Under the pieces are notes generated by a model that did no database searches, was not told where the DNA came from, and saw nothing but the letters and a program-made list of their open reading frames with translations. Positions 1 through 11,800 of a DNA stretch of 64,000 nucleotides are shown piece after piece; positions within the stretch are counted from its first letter, which is position 1, and each line of letters begins with the position of its first letter. Source of the stretch: Hormiphora californensis (Eukaryota; Ctenophora; Tentaculata; Cydippida; Pleurobrachiidae); the NCBI GenBank assembly GCA_020137815.1, contig CM035362.1, positions 2,676,391 through 2,740,390 of the forward strand, written 5' to 3'. Made by a program: the position numbers and the translations under genes.

Positions 1-194
1 CCGATGTATACACGGAGAGGATCACGCTCATCATCTTGTGAAACGATACAACAGACACAGGAGAAGTGAGGAACCACAAGAACAATAGCATTTAAAAAAA
101 CAATTATTTTTTATTATCTAGCCTGGTGCTTCAGTTGCTGCTGCATAGACTCTAAAAAGTTTAGAGGCTGTATTACAACCTCGATACAGTATGA

Positions 195-296
195 CAGTCA
201 AACCTCGATTTACCGGACTTTTTGAGGGCGAGAAGTTCATCCGGCCGGTAAATCGAGGTCCGGTAAATCGAGGTCCGATAAAATCGAGGTTTGACT
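195..296. mobile_element. Palindromic MITE, pogo/Tc1-mariner-like (copy 1)
   Basis: The ends read CAGTCAAACCTCGATTTA and, inverted, TAAAATCGAGGTTTGAC, with a nearly self-complementary interior built from repeats of GGTAAATCGAGGTCC. It belongs to the same family as the copies at 4904-4988, 31006-31177 and 50441-50495. A TIR starting CAGT(C/G) next to TA is typical of non-autonomous pogo/Tc1-mariner elements. It has no coding capacity. The TA duplication is not clean in this copy. Confidence 0.7.
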
Positions 297-547
297 CCAC
301 TATCCCGTATTACATGGGGGACAGTATATATATCTGAGTTTTAATGTGCTATTGTTTTTGCTGGTATTGCGTGAATCTCTATTTGTTTATTTGTTGATAA
401 ACTCATGTTACTTCTTATATACAATAATTACAACATTGTTATTGTTATACAAGTACGTTCAGTTACGTACCTTGCACACAAACACTTGTTTTTTCTGCTT
501 AGTCTGATAATCAGGTTGAAATGCACCAAAGTTATCTAATTTAACTA

Positions 548-855
548 GCAAAACTGGGGCGATCGTACCGATCGCAAATCGAGGGGTCTGTTTCTATGTT
601 TTTCTCTCTGCCTGTCTGCTATATGCTATGTGATGTGATCCCTCTCTTTTTCTCTCTTTCTCTCCCTTTTATACATGTGATGTGACCCCTCAAGTCGCAA
701 GCAGTTCTCAACACGTGTGATACGTGATACCTACGAATCACGTCGTCACACTGACGGATCATGTCGTCACACTGACGGATCACGTCGTCACATTGACGGA
801 TCACGTCGTCACATTGACGATAGGGTGTCACATTTATAGGGTGTCACATTTATAG
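548..855 (-). mobile_element. Interspersed repeat with GTGACGACGTGATCC subrepeats (copy A)
   Basis: In reverse orientation this matches 5336-5858. It shares the end module with GGGGCGATCGTACCGATCGC, a CATCACATAGCATAT segment, a run of about 20-bp GTGACGACGTGATCCGTCAC units (four here, about 725-815) and the GTGACACCCTATCGTCA end. There are no open frames of interest. The two copies differ mainly in a (GA)n tract that is short here (about 640-670) and about 250 bp long in the other. I did not identify a superfamily. Confidence 0.65.
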
Positions 856-1030
856 TTTGGGCTTCCAAAAATACGTAGCTCTCTCCTTTTCTCCAATCTC
901 CTCTTCTCCCAATTACTACTACTTCGTGGCCTTGACAACGAACTTTTGTCTTTGCTGTTGTCAGGGAGGTAAGGCTAAGGATAAAGCTTGGGCAGCAGTA
1001 AAGAATTAATGGATCCATTCTTAGAAGGGG

Positions 1031-1031
<1 letters not shown>

Positions 1032-1083
<52 letters not shown>

Positions 1084-1085
1084 GT

Positions 1086-1135
<50 letters not shown>

Positions 1136-1345
1136 AAGAGAGGAAGTGAGAGATAATAGATATATGAGAGAGGGAGATGGAGGGACAGAGAGGAAGTTAA
1201 AGATAGAGAGAGAGAGAGTAAGAGGAAGTTAAAGATAGAGAGAGAGAGAGAGAAATAGAAAGCTAGAGAGGAAGTGAGAGATAATATATAATATATAAGA
1301 GAGGGAGATGGAGGGACAGAGAGGAAGTTAAAGATAGAGAGAGAG
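1032..1345. repeat. Imperfect (GA)n microsatellite
   Basis: Long runs of GA are interrupted by AAAG and a short duplicated unit containing GGAAGTGAGAGATAATA (about 1140 and 1270). It is one of about fifteen large purine tracts in the window. Confidence 0.9.
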
Positions 1346-2099
1346 AGGGAAAGTTAAAGAGTAAGAGTAAGAGGAAAGGCCCGACCACAGAGTGTTGGGA
1401 GAATAGTTATTTGGTCAATGACTTGTCCGCACAGAATGTATTGTTCCTACACTCCCAATCACAAACCAGATGTGATGGGGGTGTGTGCTGCTGGTTGTCG
1501 TCCCCAGGCCCCACAAGTTTGTCGTCATTGGTATACCGTTGTTATGGTAATTTAACTCTTAAATTCACTCTAACTGAGGAGAGTTGTTGAGAAATGGGAG
1601 GAGAGAGGACAGAGGAGAGAATGAGTCTCTCTCTGCCTCACACATACTATAGACACTCTCTTATTCAGTCCCATGGCGCCGTCAGCTGTTGAATTTCATG
1701 AAGTTGAAGGGATTTACTTCCTTAATCCAGCGACCGCAATTTTGCTTCCATCTGGATTCTGGGCGTGCGGTCACTATAATAGGTATCCTGGACGATTCCG
1801 GTATCATTGTATTAACTTCCATTACTGAACTGTTTCTCTTTTCCTTCACGTATTTAATAATGGACTTCTAAAACCTATCCTAGACTATTTAATAACTGAT
1901 TAAAGTCTCTACCACCCTCAATATTCACGCTGCAAGTACTCACTCTCACGCCTTGTTAAAACAAGCATGTATATAGCACTGTGCAGATGCTCAGGTGTAT
2001 TCCACACAAAACCACTCTTTTTGTATCGGACTATCTACCCGCGTAGTAGCGGCAGTGCTTGTTATTGTCATGGATCTTTTGTTGTAGCCTTTCCATCTC

Positions 2100-2373
<274 letters not shown>

Positions 2374-3150
2374 TGAGTGTATGCTTGTTTTTACAGACCA
2401 TTCTCCTTCCGCCTGTGCTTGATTCCTACATAAGTTAACATCCACTTCGACATTCGTTTGCTCAGCGTTTCGTCTACTTTTTGATAAACGTCTGTCAGCA
2501 CACATTCAATGGTGAAGGTGTCAGGCAGTAGTAAAGTCTTGTTTACCTAATACCTAGCGTCAATTCGTTAGATGCTGGCAATAATTGTTGATGTGTCATT
2601 TAAATGTCATGTGCCTATATATTATACATGTCTTAGGCTCATCCTTGTTGTCTGATATTTCAAGGCTCAACTCTCCTTTTTGCAGCTGTATGTACAGTGT
2701 ACACACTGTTTTCAATGTACCAACTACCATTGCCATTAGTTTATATCTTCCTTTCCTGTTATATCTTGCTTGTTCTCTAATCGAGGCTATCCATAAAGTT
2801 CTATTCTTGGGTTTCCCTGACTTGTGTTAGAGAACTAATGGCCAATCCACACCAAAACTTTCCAAACGCCTTTTTGTTTTGCCTTAGGCTTTGTAAAATG
2901 TATACACAGGGGGCATAGAACAATGTGCTTAACAGACCCGTACACATCTAGTAGTATACAGCACTGAGCACACAAACAGCACACAAACAATTATAGAAGG
3001 CCTAGCCTTTTGGTTGTGTTGTGTTGTCCTCTATGGTAATATTTCCATGTGGTTATAGGCTGTTGAATAACTCAACAATGTCTAGGTACCTGGTACAATA
3101 TGTTTGTATAGCTACATCTTGTTAGTTCCTTCTTCTTCTTCTGCTTATAG

Positions 3151-3266
3151 TTTGACAGGGCCCTCTACAAGACATGACCGACCCGGAACAACAACACCAT
3201 GACAACATATCTCTGACAGACCTATCGGCAGTGCCACCCTGACACTATTGTATTGTCCACCAGTTG
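3151..3266 (+). promoter_or_regulatory. Putative 5' leader exon of the DEG/ENaC gene with a 22-codon uORF
   Basis: The segment is bounded by a strong acceptor (a run of CTT followed by GCTTATAG at 3150) and a strong donor (GTTG|GTATGT at 3266/3267). The next acceptor, CCTCCAG, at 3447 lies 14 bp before the DEG/ENaC start codon. Inside is a complete small ORF, ATG at 3174 to TGA at 3240-3242, beginning MTDPEQQHH. A 5' leader with an upstream ORF could lower translation of the channel. The exon assignment is inferred from splice signals only. Confidence 0.45.
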
Positions 3267-3461
3267 GTATGTAACCTAGCTTTGCTTTTTGTTGAACGAT
3301 CGAAGCAGAATTTTACGCCGAGAAAGACAGTTATTGTATTTATTTTTCTCGAGGACGCTTCTGACACTCGTAAAAGCCTAAACATTCTGACCAAGTTTTA
3401 TCAAAATTAGGGCTGTTATCTCTCACTTTAAATTCCATTTCCTCCAGCGCCCGATGCTGAT

Positions 3462-5740
3462 ATGGCAGCAGATAATGTAAGCGAGGCCCAAAGCGAGGAC
3501 TACTTTTATCCCACCGCACTTGATATCGAAAACAGATATGTGGTTGAAATTTTCAAACGAAGGACTCGGTTATGGAAGGCATTTTGGGTGATAGCGGGTA
3601 TTTTGATGCTGGGTTTCAGTATCTGGCTCGTCACCCTTCTCATACAAGACTATTTAACATACTCATTCGTACAATCTGTACTATAGCAGTTTATCATCCA
3701 GCTATACGCTCCCAGCAATCACAATCTGCAATTTGAACCTTCTTGATAGGACTCGATTAGAGAAACAGTATTTGATAACAAGTCAGGGCCAGAACCTGAC
3801 TTATGAGGATATTTATAAGGGTATTCAGATGGAGTATTCAGACCGAGAAGGCGGTAATTCAACTTCAATCAATGGCCTGGATGAATTTGAAGCATTGATT
3901 AATGGTGTAGATTTCTATACCAACTATTCCATGGACATCAAAAGCGAGATAGTAGGGGATGTCACCTTCGCGAAAAGCACCTACTCATTTGATGCTATCG
4001 GTGAGGTTGAAACGACTGAGAGGGGAAGTTGTCTCGACATCAATGACGATTCAATCCTAGTACAGAAAGTAGCAGGTCCCACTGGGGGTATGATGATTAC
4101 CCTTGATGCTGAGATCTCCAAGTATATGAGTTTACAGTCAGCAGCCGGGTTTTCAGTTGTGCTCAGGTCTCCCAATGAGACTGTTATCAGTAAGGAGTTT
4201 GGGTTTTCTGTTCATCCTGGAAAGAGATATCTTATTAACATGCGGACTACAGATGTGACTAGGTAAGCTTTGTTTGTCTGCCAGTGCGGATCCGAATCTG
4301 AGCGCACTGTCGAAACGGGTTATGACAGTGCCATACAGTCACTGAAATCTGTACGAGACGTTAAAAATTCTACACATTTTGCAGGATTGAATCACCGTGG
4401 GGTAATTGTACCAACCAGGTTGATATAATGGATTTGGAAGGATATTACACTACCAAGGAATGCTTCCTCAATCAGATTCTCTACTCCTATCCTGGCCTGC
4501 AGGGTGACTGTACCTGCTTTCCCTGGTTCTTTGTTACCAGGTAGGAATTTATGTTCTAACCCTCGGCCTCCTTTGCAATACCATTGCGGGGCGAGGTGAA
4601 AGAGGGTCGAACAAGGCAACACCGATCACTGTTGGATCTTTGTGAGATTGAAGAAGTAGTTTTGCTATGAAGTAGCATTTTTCGAAGCTTTGTAAAGATC
4701 TCAAGGGCCACGGTATCAAACTTGTTATTTTCTTACACGATTTTCAACTTTTCAGGTTCCTACAAAATGAGTCAAGCCGGAAATATGACAAATATGTGAA
4801 AATGCGAATGATTTACTACTGGACTGAACAGATAGAGGAAGAGGAGCTTCGGTTAACGTTCAACGAGACTTGTTATTACACTGACAGTCCTATAGAGTAA
4901 GTACAGTCGGACACCGATTTAGTGGCATCCTCGGGGGGAAAAAAATCCTGCCACTAAATCGGGGGGCCACTAAATCGGGGTCCGACTGTAGTTCCAGAAA
5001 CGAATAGTTTTTATGTAAGAACCGGCATAATGTACAACTTTCTAAACAAATATATTGTCTGCAGCTTTACTGATAAGAAGATTAAAACTCAAACGAATAT
5101 CACGGATAAGGAAGCTTGTTCGGCATTATGTGGTAACCATGACGACTGTAAGTTTATGTCATAGATGTTGAGATGTTTAGAATGACTCGAGCCCTAAATA
5201 TTGTCCTGGGATGATCCCTATTACTATTTGTCGAGTGTCAACCTTTTTTGTGTAGTACGTAGTGGGATGCATGAGATCAGACCACGCATAACACCACAAG
5301 ACTTCTCATCTAACTATATCTAATGCAAATTTGGGTGGAAATGTGACACCCTATCGTCAGTGTGACGACGTGATACGTCACTGTGAGGACGTGATCCGTC
5401 ACTGTGACGACGTGATCCGTCACTGTGACGACGTGATTCGTAGGTATCGCGTATCACATGTGCTAGAGAACTGCTTGCGAACTAAAGGGGTCACTTCACT
5501 TACATAAAAGGGAGAGAAAGAGAGAGAGGAAAAAGAGAGGGGTCACATCACATAGCATATATCATGGGCGAGAGAGAGAGTGAAGGAGAGACAGTGAAAC
5601 AGAGAGGCCGTAGACTTCAGAACGAGACAGAGAGAGACGGAGAGACAATCAGTGAGATAGACAGTGAGATATACAGAGAGATAGAGAGTGAGACAGCGAG
5701 AAAAAAGATAGAAACAGAGAGAGAAACAGAGAGGGAAAGA

Positions 5741-5801
<61 letters not shown>

Positions 5802-8048
5802 TATGGAAACAGATTCCTCGATTGGCGATCGGTACGATCGCCCCAGTTTTGCTAGTAATATTAATATGTGTTACCAGGCAGGTACTTCATGTACAGTACA
5901 AAGGATAACGACTACCTAGCAGCAAAGGAGTGTTCGCTGTTCAAATCTGGAGCCAGCTACACCGAGCTGACAACAAATAATGTCGGGAATGTAAACACTA
6001 GTGGACTTATACCCGGTAGGAAGTAGGAAGTAGTAACATAGAGATCAGGCAAGCGTTTATATTCGTCCTGAAAGCGAGAATCTAAGGTTCTTTTTTGAAG
6101 AATTTCCCTGATCGGTTTTAGATTAAAGACAAACATTGTTAAGTTAACTTAACAAACACACTTGAACAGCTGTCTGGCGTGCACGAAAACGGGTTTGGTA
6201 CACGCTGCTGGACAGTTGAAAAGAGAGATAACCCAACTCCACAATTGCAGGTGACACAAAGTGTGTGAACATTGATAGTTGTGGGCTCAGTCAACAGATA
6301 GAGTGTGAGAACGAGATTATGAACAAACTGATGGTAGGGGATATAACTGTCCCCACGTGCTATGAGCCTTGTACCTACGGAAAATATGATTTCACTATGA
6401 CGAGCGAGGATTACCCAACGGAATTGTTAGTGCACTGCTAAGTTACTGAGTTGATACCGTATTTTGAACGTTTCATGCTGTGCAAGAATGTCGACCCGCA
6501 AAAAATAACCCCTCCCCTTAAAGGTTGACAAGATACCTAAAACTTTTCGAATATCGTCTTATTTTGATTTATCATTAATTTTCAGCATTTTTTCAGAATT
6601 TTTTGTCGGCTAGAAAAAAATTCGAAATAGGGGGTCAACCGATATTGTCAGCACTGGTTTTACTGGGCACACTCACTGCGTCTCGCAAATTGAAATTCAC
6701 GTTTCCGGTTCCTCAAAAGATAGCTACATGATCTTGGTTGCGTTGGATTGGTCTCAATAAGACCTTTCCAACGCTACCAAAACGGTTTCTGTATCTCATC
6801 AGGAACCGGAGATATTACGGTATCAATTTTTAAATTGCGCCTCTCGTTTATCAGTAGACCCCCTATTTTGCACATATTTCTAGCCGACAAAAAATTCTGA
6901 AAAAATGCTGAAAATTAATGATAAATCAAAATAAGACGATATACGAAAAGTTTTAGGTATCTTGTCAACCTTTAACAAGCTCACTGGATAAAATCTCCAA
7001 TTGTGCGTTATCATATCCCGCTCCTAACGGATACTAATATTGTTCTTACTAGATACTGGGAGGAATCAAAGCTCGATACGAATGCAGTGTACACGTGGGA
7101 GGAGGCAAAGCAGAATCTGGTTCAGCTGGTATTTTATAGTGATCTCATGATGGACTATGAAGATACCCAGGTATAGTAATTATTGCATAGGCATAACAGT
7201 CGCACATACCCTTAGGCCTTACCCCCGCAACGAGGGGCCTGCAGCGTATGCCAAATTCTTCGAGGTGTAATTGGGTAATTTGTTCTGATTTTTATTAAGT
7301 GTGCAACTTTGAGCTGAGTATCAAACTAACCAACCTATGATTAATTTCAGACTGCCAGCTACGAGATACAGAACTTTATTGCAGAGATGGGAGGTATCTC
7401 AGATCTGATGATTGGAATTTCATTCTTCACATTCTTCCAGGTATGTACATCAATTCTTTGTTTTCAAGGAAGCAATTAGGTCTGAGATACCAGACCACCA
7501 TCTCTATTATAATTTGGAGATGAACGTCGTCGAAGTCGTTCGTTAGGCGGTATCTAAGCGACAGACTGCTCCTTCATAAAACACTCTATGTGCCCAAAGC
7601 TGTAAAGCTGTTACTCACAGTTTTGGAACTTCCAGTGGAAGTTGATTAATATTTTCGAATGCCTTTTAACATGCCAGTCCCCATAGTTACCAATTCAGTT
7701 GCCATGGCAACCGTGTTGAAAGGGACGAAAAGAACCACCAGGCGAAGCCGGGTGGGTTATCATTTATCAAAATGCCCTTACTTGAGCGCACCCAATGGGT
7801 GCGCTAGTCTTCTTTTATGATGCAATAAATGCTCATTTAAGGAACTATCACCAAGTCAGATATACCCTGTGAGATGACGATTCTGTAACTGTGTAACTTT
7901 CAGTCAAATACTTCCCCTATTTCAGGCATTGGAGTGGTTTATTGTAAAGATAGTACACCGAGAGACCCGTGCTAAAACACCCCGAGGTTCAAGGAAGACT
8001 TCCCCAACAGCCAATCCAAACGTTGTCATGACCAGTCTAGATGGATGA
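3462..8048 (+). CDS. DEG/ENaC-family (ASIC-like) cation channel subunit, needs one +1 frame step
   Basis: Subunit of the trimeric degenerin/epithelial Na+ channel family in the plasma membrane. Exons: 3462-4262, 4385-4540, 4756-4896, 5065-5147, 5878-6015, 6251-6425, 7053-7170, 7351-7440, 7926-8048; all junctions are in phase, giving about 607 residues, a normal family length. TM1 lies at about residues 42-63. It is followed by the post-TM1 signature LPAITICNLN and a large Cys-rich extracellular domain. The pre-TM2 segment ends in GIS (about 559-561), the G/S-x-S selectivity filter, then TM2 and a short basic tail. The frame of TM1 stops at TAG 3684-3686, but the signature lies in the +1 frame. 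With a single base skipped, the spacing from the YLTY motif to PAITICN equals that of human ASIC1 as I recall it. Ligand and ion preference cannot be read from sequence. Confidence 0.9.
4550..4621. mobile_element. Short interspersed element, GTTCTAACCCTC family
   Basis: It begins TATGTTCTAACCCTC and ends GGGTCGAACAAGGCAA, with near-complementary ends (GTTCTAACCCTC against GAGGGTCGAAC). It lies in an intron of the DEG/ENaC gene. Related copies or pieces are at 18186-18216, 22216-22262, 33258-33311 (inside a coding exon), 36204-36285 and 49736-49788. It is non-coding. Confidence 0.6.
4904..4988. mobile_element. Palindromic MITE, pogo/Tc1-mariner-like (copy 2), TA target duplication
   Basis: The 85-bp element starts CAGTCGGACACCGATTTA and ends TAAATCGGGGTCCGACTG. 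It is flanked on both sides by TA (4902-4903 and 4989-4990). It sits seven bases downstream of an exon end of the DEG/ENaC gene, so the left TA is within the extended 5' splice site GTAAGTACAG. Confidence 0.85.
5336..5858 (+). mobile_element. Interspersed repeat with GTGACGACGTGATCC subrepeats (copy B)
   Basis: This is an inverted copy of the repeat at 548-855, lying in a DEG/ENaC intron and ending about 20 bp before the next acceptor. It contains three to four GTGACGACGTGATCCGTCAC units (5355-5450), the CACATCACATAGCATAT block and the GCGATCGGTACGATCGCC palindromic end, plus an expanded GA tract (about 5565-5800). The open frame across the GA tract is not a gene. Confidence 0.65.
6522..6971. 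mobile_element. 450-bp foldback element with about 120-bp terminal inverted repeats
   Basis: The first ~120 bp (AGGTTGACAAGATACCTAAA, continuing through TTTTGATTTATCATTAATTT to TAGCCGAC-like sequence) recur inverted at 6860-6971. Both sides carry TTAA (6518-6521, 6972-6975), compatible with a TTAA (piggyBac-type) or TA (Tc1/mariner-type) target duplication. The ~200-bp centre has no ORF. It lies in the intron between DEG/ENaC exons 6 and 7. Confidence 0.85.
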
Positions 8049-8826
8049 AATACTGTCAGGCCAATGCTCTGATCACTGTTCTCGTGCGCTGAGAATAGGG
8101 TGAGGCCAATGCTAGTTCAGATGAACTTCCAGTGTATTTAGTGTGTTCGATATTCAGACATGGATTCCAACCTGGCACCGAGCCAGCTGTGGAAAACAAC
8201 TTAATTAAAGACTCTCGTTATAATCGGCCCTTGGTCGAGTATCAATCGCTAGTTGTGGTAAATGCGATCCAGTTGCATAGCTAATTAAAAGACTGAAGAC
8301 ACACCTCAAGCCGGATAAACATTGGGTGATTATATGCTACACGTGTTACACGTGTTGTTTATCAGAGAATATACTTGAATGGCTGAAGCGATCACATGGA
8401 CCGCCACGTTGAATTGTTCATACTTTGAGCGCGGACACAGCTCAGTGTCATGCGACTCAACCGCCACGGATCTTCACTGTATATATTATTGTTATAGATT
8501 GTATCAATTCACAGAAAGAAAAAACACGCGAATTTTATTGTATGATAAAAATTCGAAATATAACAAAATTCTTATTCCTAACATATTCAGATTTTATATT
8601 TGGTTCAGTCTATCTGTAAAACGACTCTCCCCATCGTCTTATTATATGTTCTATGATATTCTAGGGGGTATCCCCAAATCAATCACCCAGAAAATAGGGG
8701 AAAACTAATAGCACCTTTCTAGCACCTTTATCAACATTTAGCACCGTGTCCTTCTCTGTTTAGTTGTCTCTATATCTAAAAACACCTCTCTTCCAAACTC
8801 TCTATAACCGATCTAAAAATACCTCC
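8049..8826. other. Intergenic, between convergent 3' ends of the channel and GPCR genes
   Basis: Contains a copy of the GTCAGGCCAATGCTCTGA interspersed repeat (8055-8130) and AT-rich DNA. The two flanking genes converge here, so it holds both 3' UTRs. No additional coding exon is supported. Confidence 0.6.
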
Positions 8827-11800
8827 CTATGACCTATAACGTGATACCCTCCGGTACCCTCTACCAAAAACCTCACAAATCCATCTCCTAAACTCAGTCC
8901 ATGCCACTGAGACCTCTTTCTTAAATGCAAAGTTCCTTGTGTAGTAGACTAGGGGGTTAATTCCAGAGTTAGCGAAGGCTCCAACAGGAAACAGGGTAAA
9001 CAGGTAGAGAAGATGAACGTCATTCAGGTGCTGCAGGAGAGGTTAGTATTACGATGTAATGTGTACTGCACTGACTTTTATAGGACGACCCCAGAACGGC
9101 TTTAATTTGAATGTTTGATACTTAATAGGGTGAGCCTGAACCACATAACCACATTATAACCACATATGATCTAATGATCCTGAACACTTACCCGTCTCAT
9201 TCTGAGTGGTTTATCGAAGAATCCCAGTAGAACCCAACTAAATATAATGAACCAAGAGAGATAGCAGAAGATAAACAGTACAACCATTAGTAGTACAGTC
9301 ATTGCTCCCTTTTTCCTTCTCTCCAATACTTTACACTCCTTATGCCGCAGTCTTGATACACTGAAATAAAAGGAAGTGTAAAACTAAAACACGAAATAAA
9401 ATAAATTGTAAAACTAATTTATACGAAATTATTTACCGGTTTTGAATCTAAATTCCCAGGCTATTATATACCTGATTGTGGCTTTGTTGACCAAGCTTTT
9501 TAAACTTTTAGCAGTTGATTTCTTTTTCATTGGGGTGTCTGGGGTGTTGAGACTCTGCTGGCTGGTACAGGCGATAACGGACACTGACAGCCTTCGTGCC
9601 TGGGTCCGCGGTAACGATAATCCTCCTGTGGGGAGAAAGTGTGGAACATAGGAAATCATATAATAGGGCCAGAAGTAAAATGAAGTCTGGAGTGCTGCAA
9701 AAGGGGGATAAATTCAGCGAAATTCAGCATTCTAAAAACATCACACTAACCTCCTAATGAGGGCGATGGGCTAATAACACCACTTTCCCGCCTGCTACAT
9801 CTCCGACTATTCGGTGCAGTGTGACACAACTTCTCACCATCTGTCAAGAATGTATGGAGAGGGAGTGAGCTCAAAACTGGGGAGCAGGAACCGACCGAAA
9901 CAAGTAAACAACCAATCAGAACTCGTTATTTAGGTCACGTGACTGGTTATCAACCAATCAGGGACCAGTATTTCTTGATTCGGTCGGTTCCTGCTGGGGA
10001 GCATTCGCTGTCAGGCCGATGCTCTGACCTCGGTTCTCGAGAGAAAAGAGTCAGGCCAATATGCTCTGATAGAGCATTCGAGAGAGCAATGGGATGAAAA
10101 CTGATCATAATCTTGAAATATCACTATGTTACGAACGACACTCTGTTGATAACGCTGGGACTTGTCATGCTCGAAAATAAATCAGCTTGCAACACTAACC
10201 AGGATTCATGGCAGGGGTTGATTCACTGTGTAGGAGTTGTTTACCAACTGACAACAAGCCGGGTTGTGATGGTAACTTGTTATCTGGACTGGCACAACTG
10301 TGATGGGGCTGAAAAAGTGAGGTACAATATATTAGGGAGGTATTAGTGAGGTATAACATTGCATACATTATTAGGGAGCTGGAGATCGGAGAAGAAGACG
10401 GCCTGTCAGGCCAATGCTCTGACCGCAGTTCTCGCGTGATACGCGTGCAGAACTGAAGAAATGAGAGAAGAGTCAGGACAATGCCCTGACAGAAGACGAC
10501 CGACTTGGATTGGCAGACTTTCTCAGAATTCAGAGAGTTTCTCGTGCTAACAAGAATTATTGCATTATGTATTCATAATGCAGTGTTTCCCTGCCCTCCG
10601 TCGACAGGATCAGTATCACACTATCAGTATCACAATATCAAGGCTTGGTAACAATGTGAGATGTATGCGTCCTGTATGTATACAGTTACACAGCTGTTTT
10701 ACTCTACCCTCACCCCTTCAGCAACAGTGTTGTGAGCGCCGCGCACAGCTTTGAAAAATAAGCGTCCTAACATCATATTTCATCAAAACAGTTATTTGAT
10801 TTTATGAAGGAGCAGTTACTATGCTGCTACCGTGACACACGCGATTTTGACCACGCTCGAGTTACTATTTCAAATCCGAGATTTCTAAACCCTTTATGAT
10901 CTTTTTAGCACACGTGCTAAAACGATCATCCGGGTGGATGCCCTTCGGGCATCCACCCGGGCAGGGAAAAAATACCACTTACCAAGTCAAACTGGCCTGA
11001 AGAGATCCTTCTGAGGCAGTGTGAGTTTCTTCGAATGTTACTGATTTCAGAATCGGATCCATGGGTTATATCATCAAACCCTAGACTTCCTGTTTCAACT
11101 GACTCTGAAATTATAACCGGGGTATTAATTAAGTTCCCCTCTCGGTCATTATCAGACATTCATATATGGAACCCATTTAGGGCGGGGGTTCATCTGACTC
11201 TGGTATAATTACTTGGGGGGGGGGGGTGTGCCAAATTCAGGAGATATTCTTTACCTTCGCAGTAAGTTGAAAATATATTTCCATCACTGTTCTGCTGGTT
11301 CAGAACAATCTTCTCTCCATTGCTACGAAGTGGTCTGATTTCATTGAATTCCTGGGGCTCTGCCACTATAAAACTTATCCGATGGACTCTGTCGTGGTGA
11401 CCTGATAGTAAGAAGATCATTACTCATTCACATGGAATAACGATAGTTCTATAGATAGATGGATGAATGTGTGGAATTTTATTGAGCCTCTATGTCGAAC
11501 CACACTATATTAATTGGCATGTAAATTGTTCGAACAAAGGACGAAATGGGAAGTTGTGGTTTCGGTGTACATCAATCCGGAAATAGCAATAAACTGACGT
11601 ATCTCCATTCTAAAGACACGACGAAAACTGACGTATCTCCATTTTTAATTAATTAATTCTAAAGACATAACGAAAGGTGGTTCAATGAAAGCAAAACCAA
11701 AACTAACCATTAGGAGCGCTAGTTTTCACCTCCGCTAACTCGTGATCATTCCGTGGACCCTCCTCTAGTCTGTGTTTAGCTGGGGGACACCCTGTGATTT

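Noticed and set aside
3669-3686. An 18-base GT..AG micro-intron to explain the channel frame break
   Set aside because: Eighteen is a multiple of three, so its removal does not change the frame; no other GT..AG pair nearby gives the right shift without deleting TM1 or the ITICN motif.
9472-9640. GPCR exon 9 starting at the very good acceptor TTTCTCCCCACAG (9634) with two further +1 steps at TGA and TAA
   Set aside because: The phases can be made to work, but the loop is not conserved, and a simpler acceptor at 9600 keeps the frame without any step.
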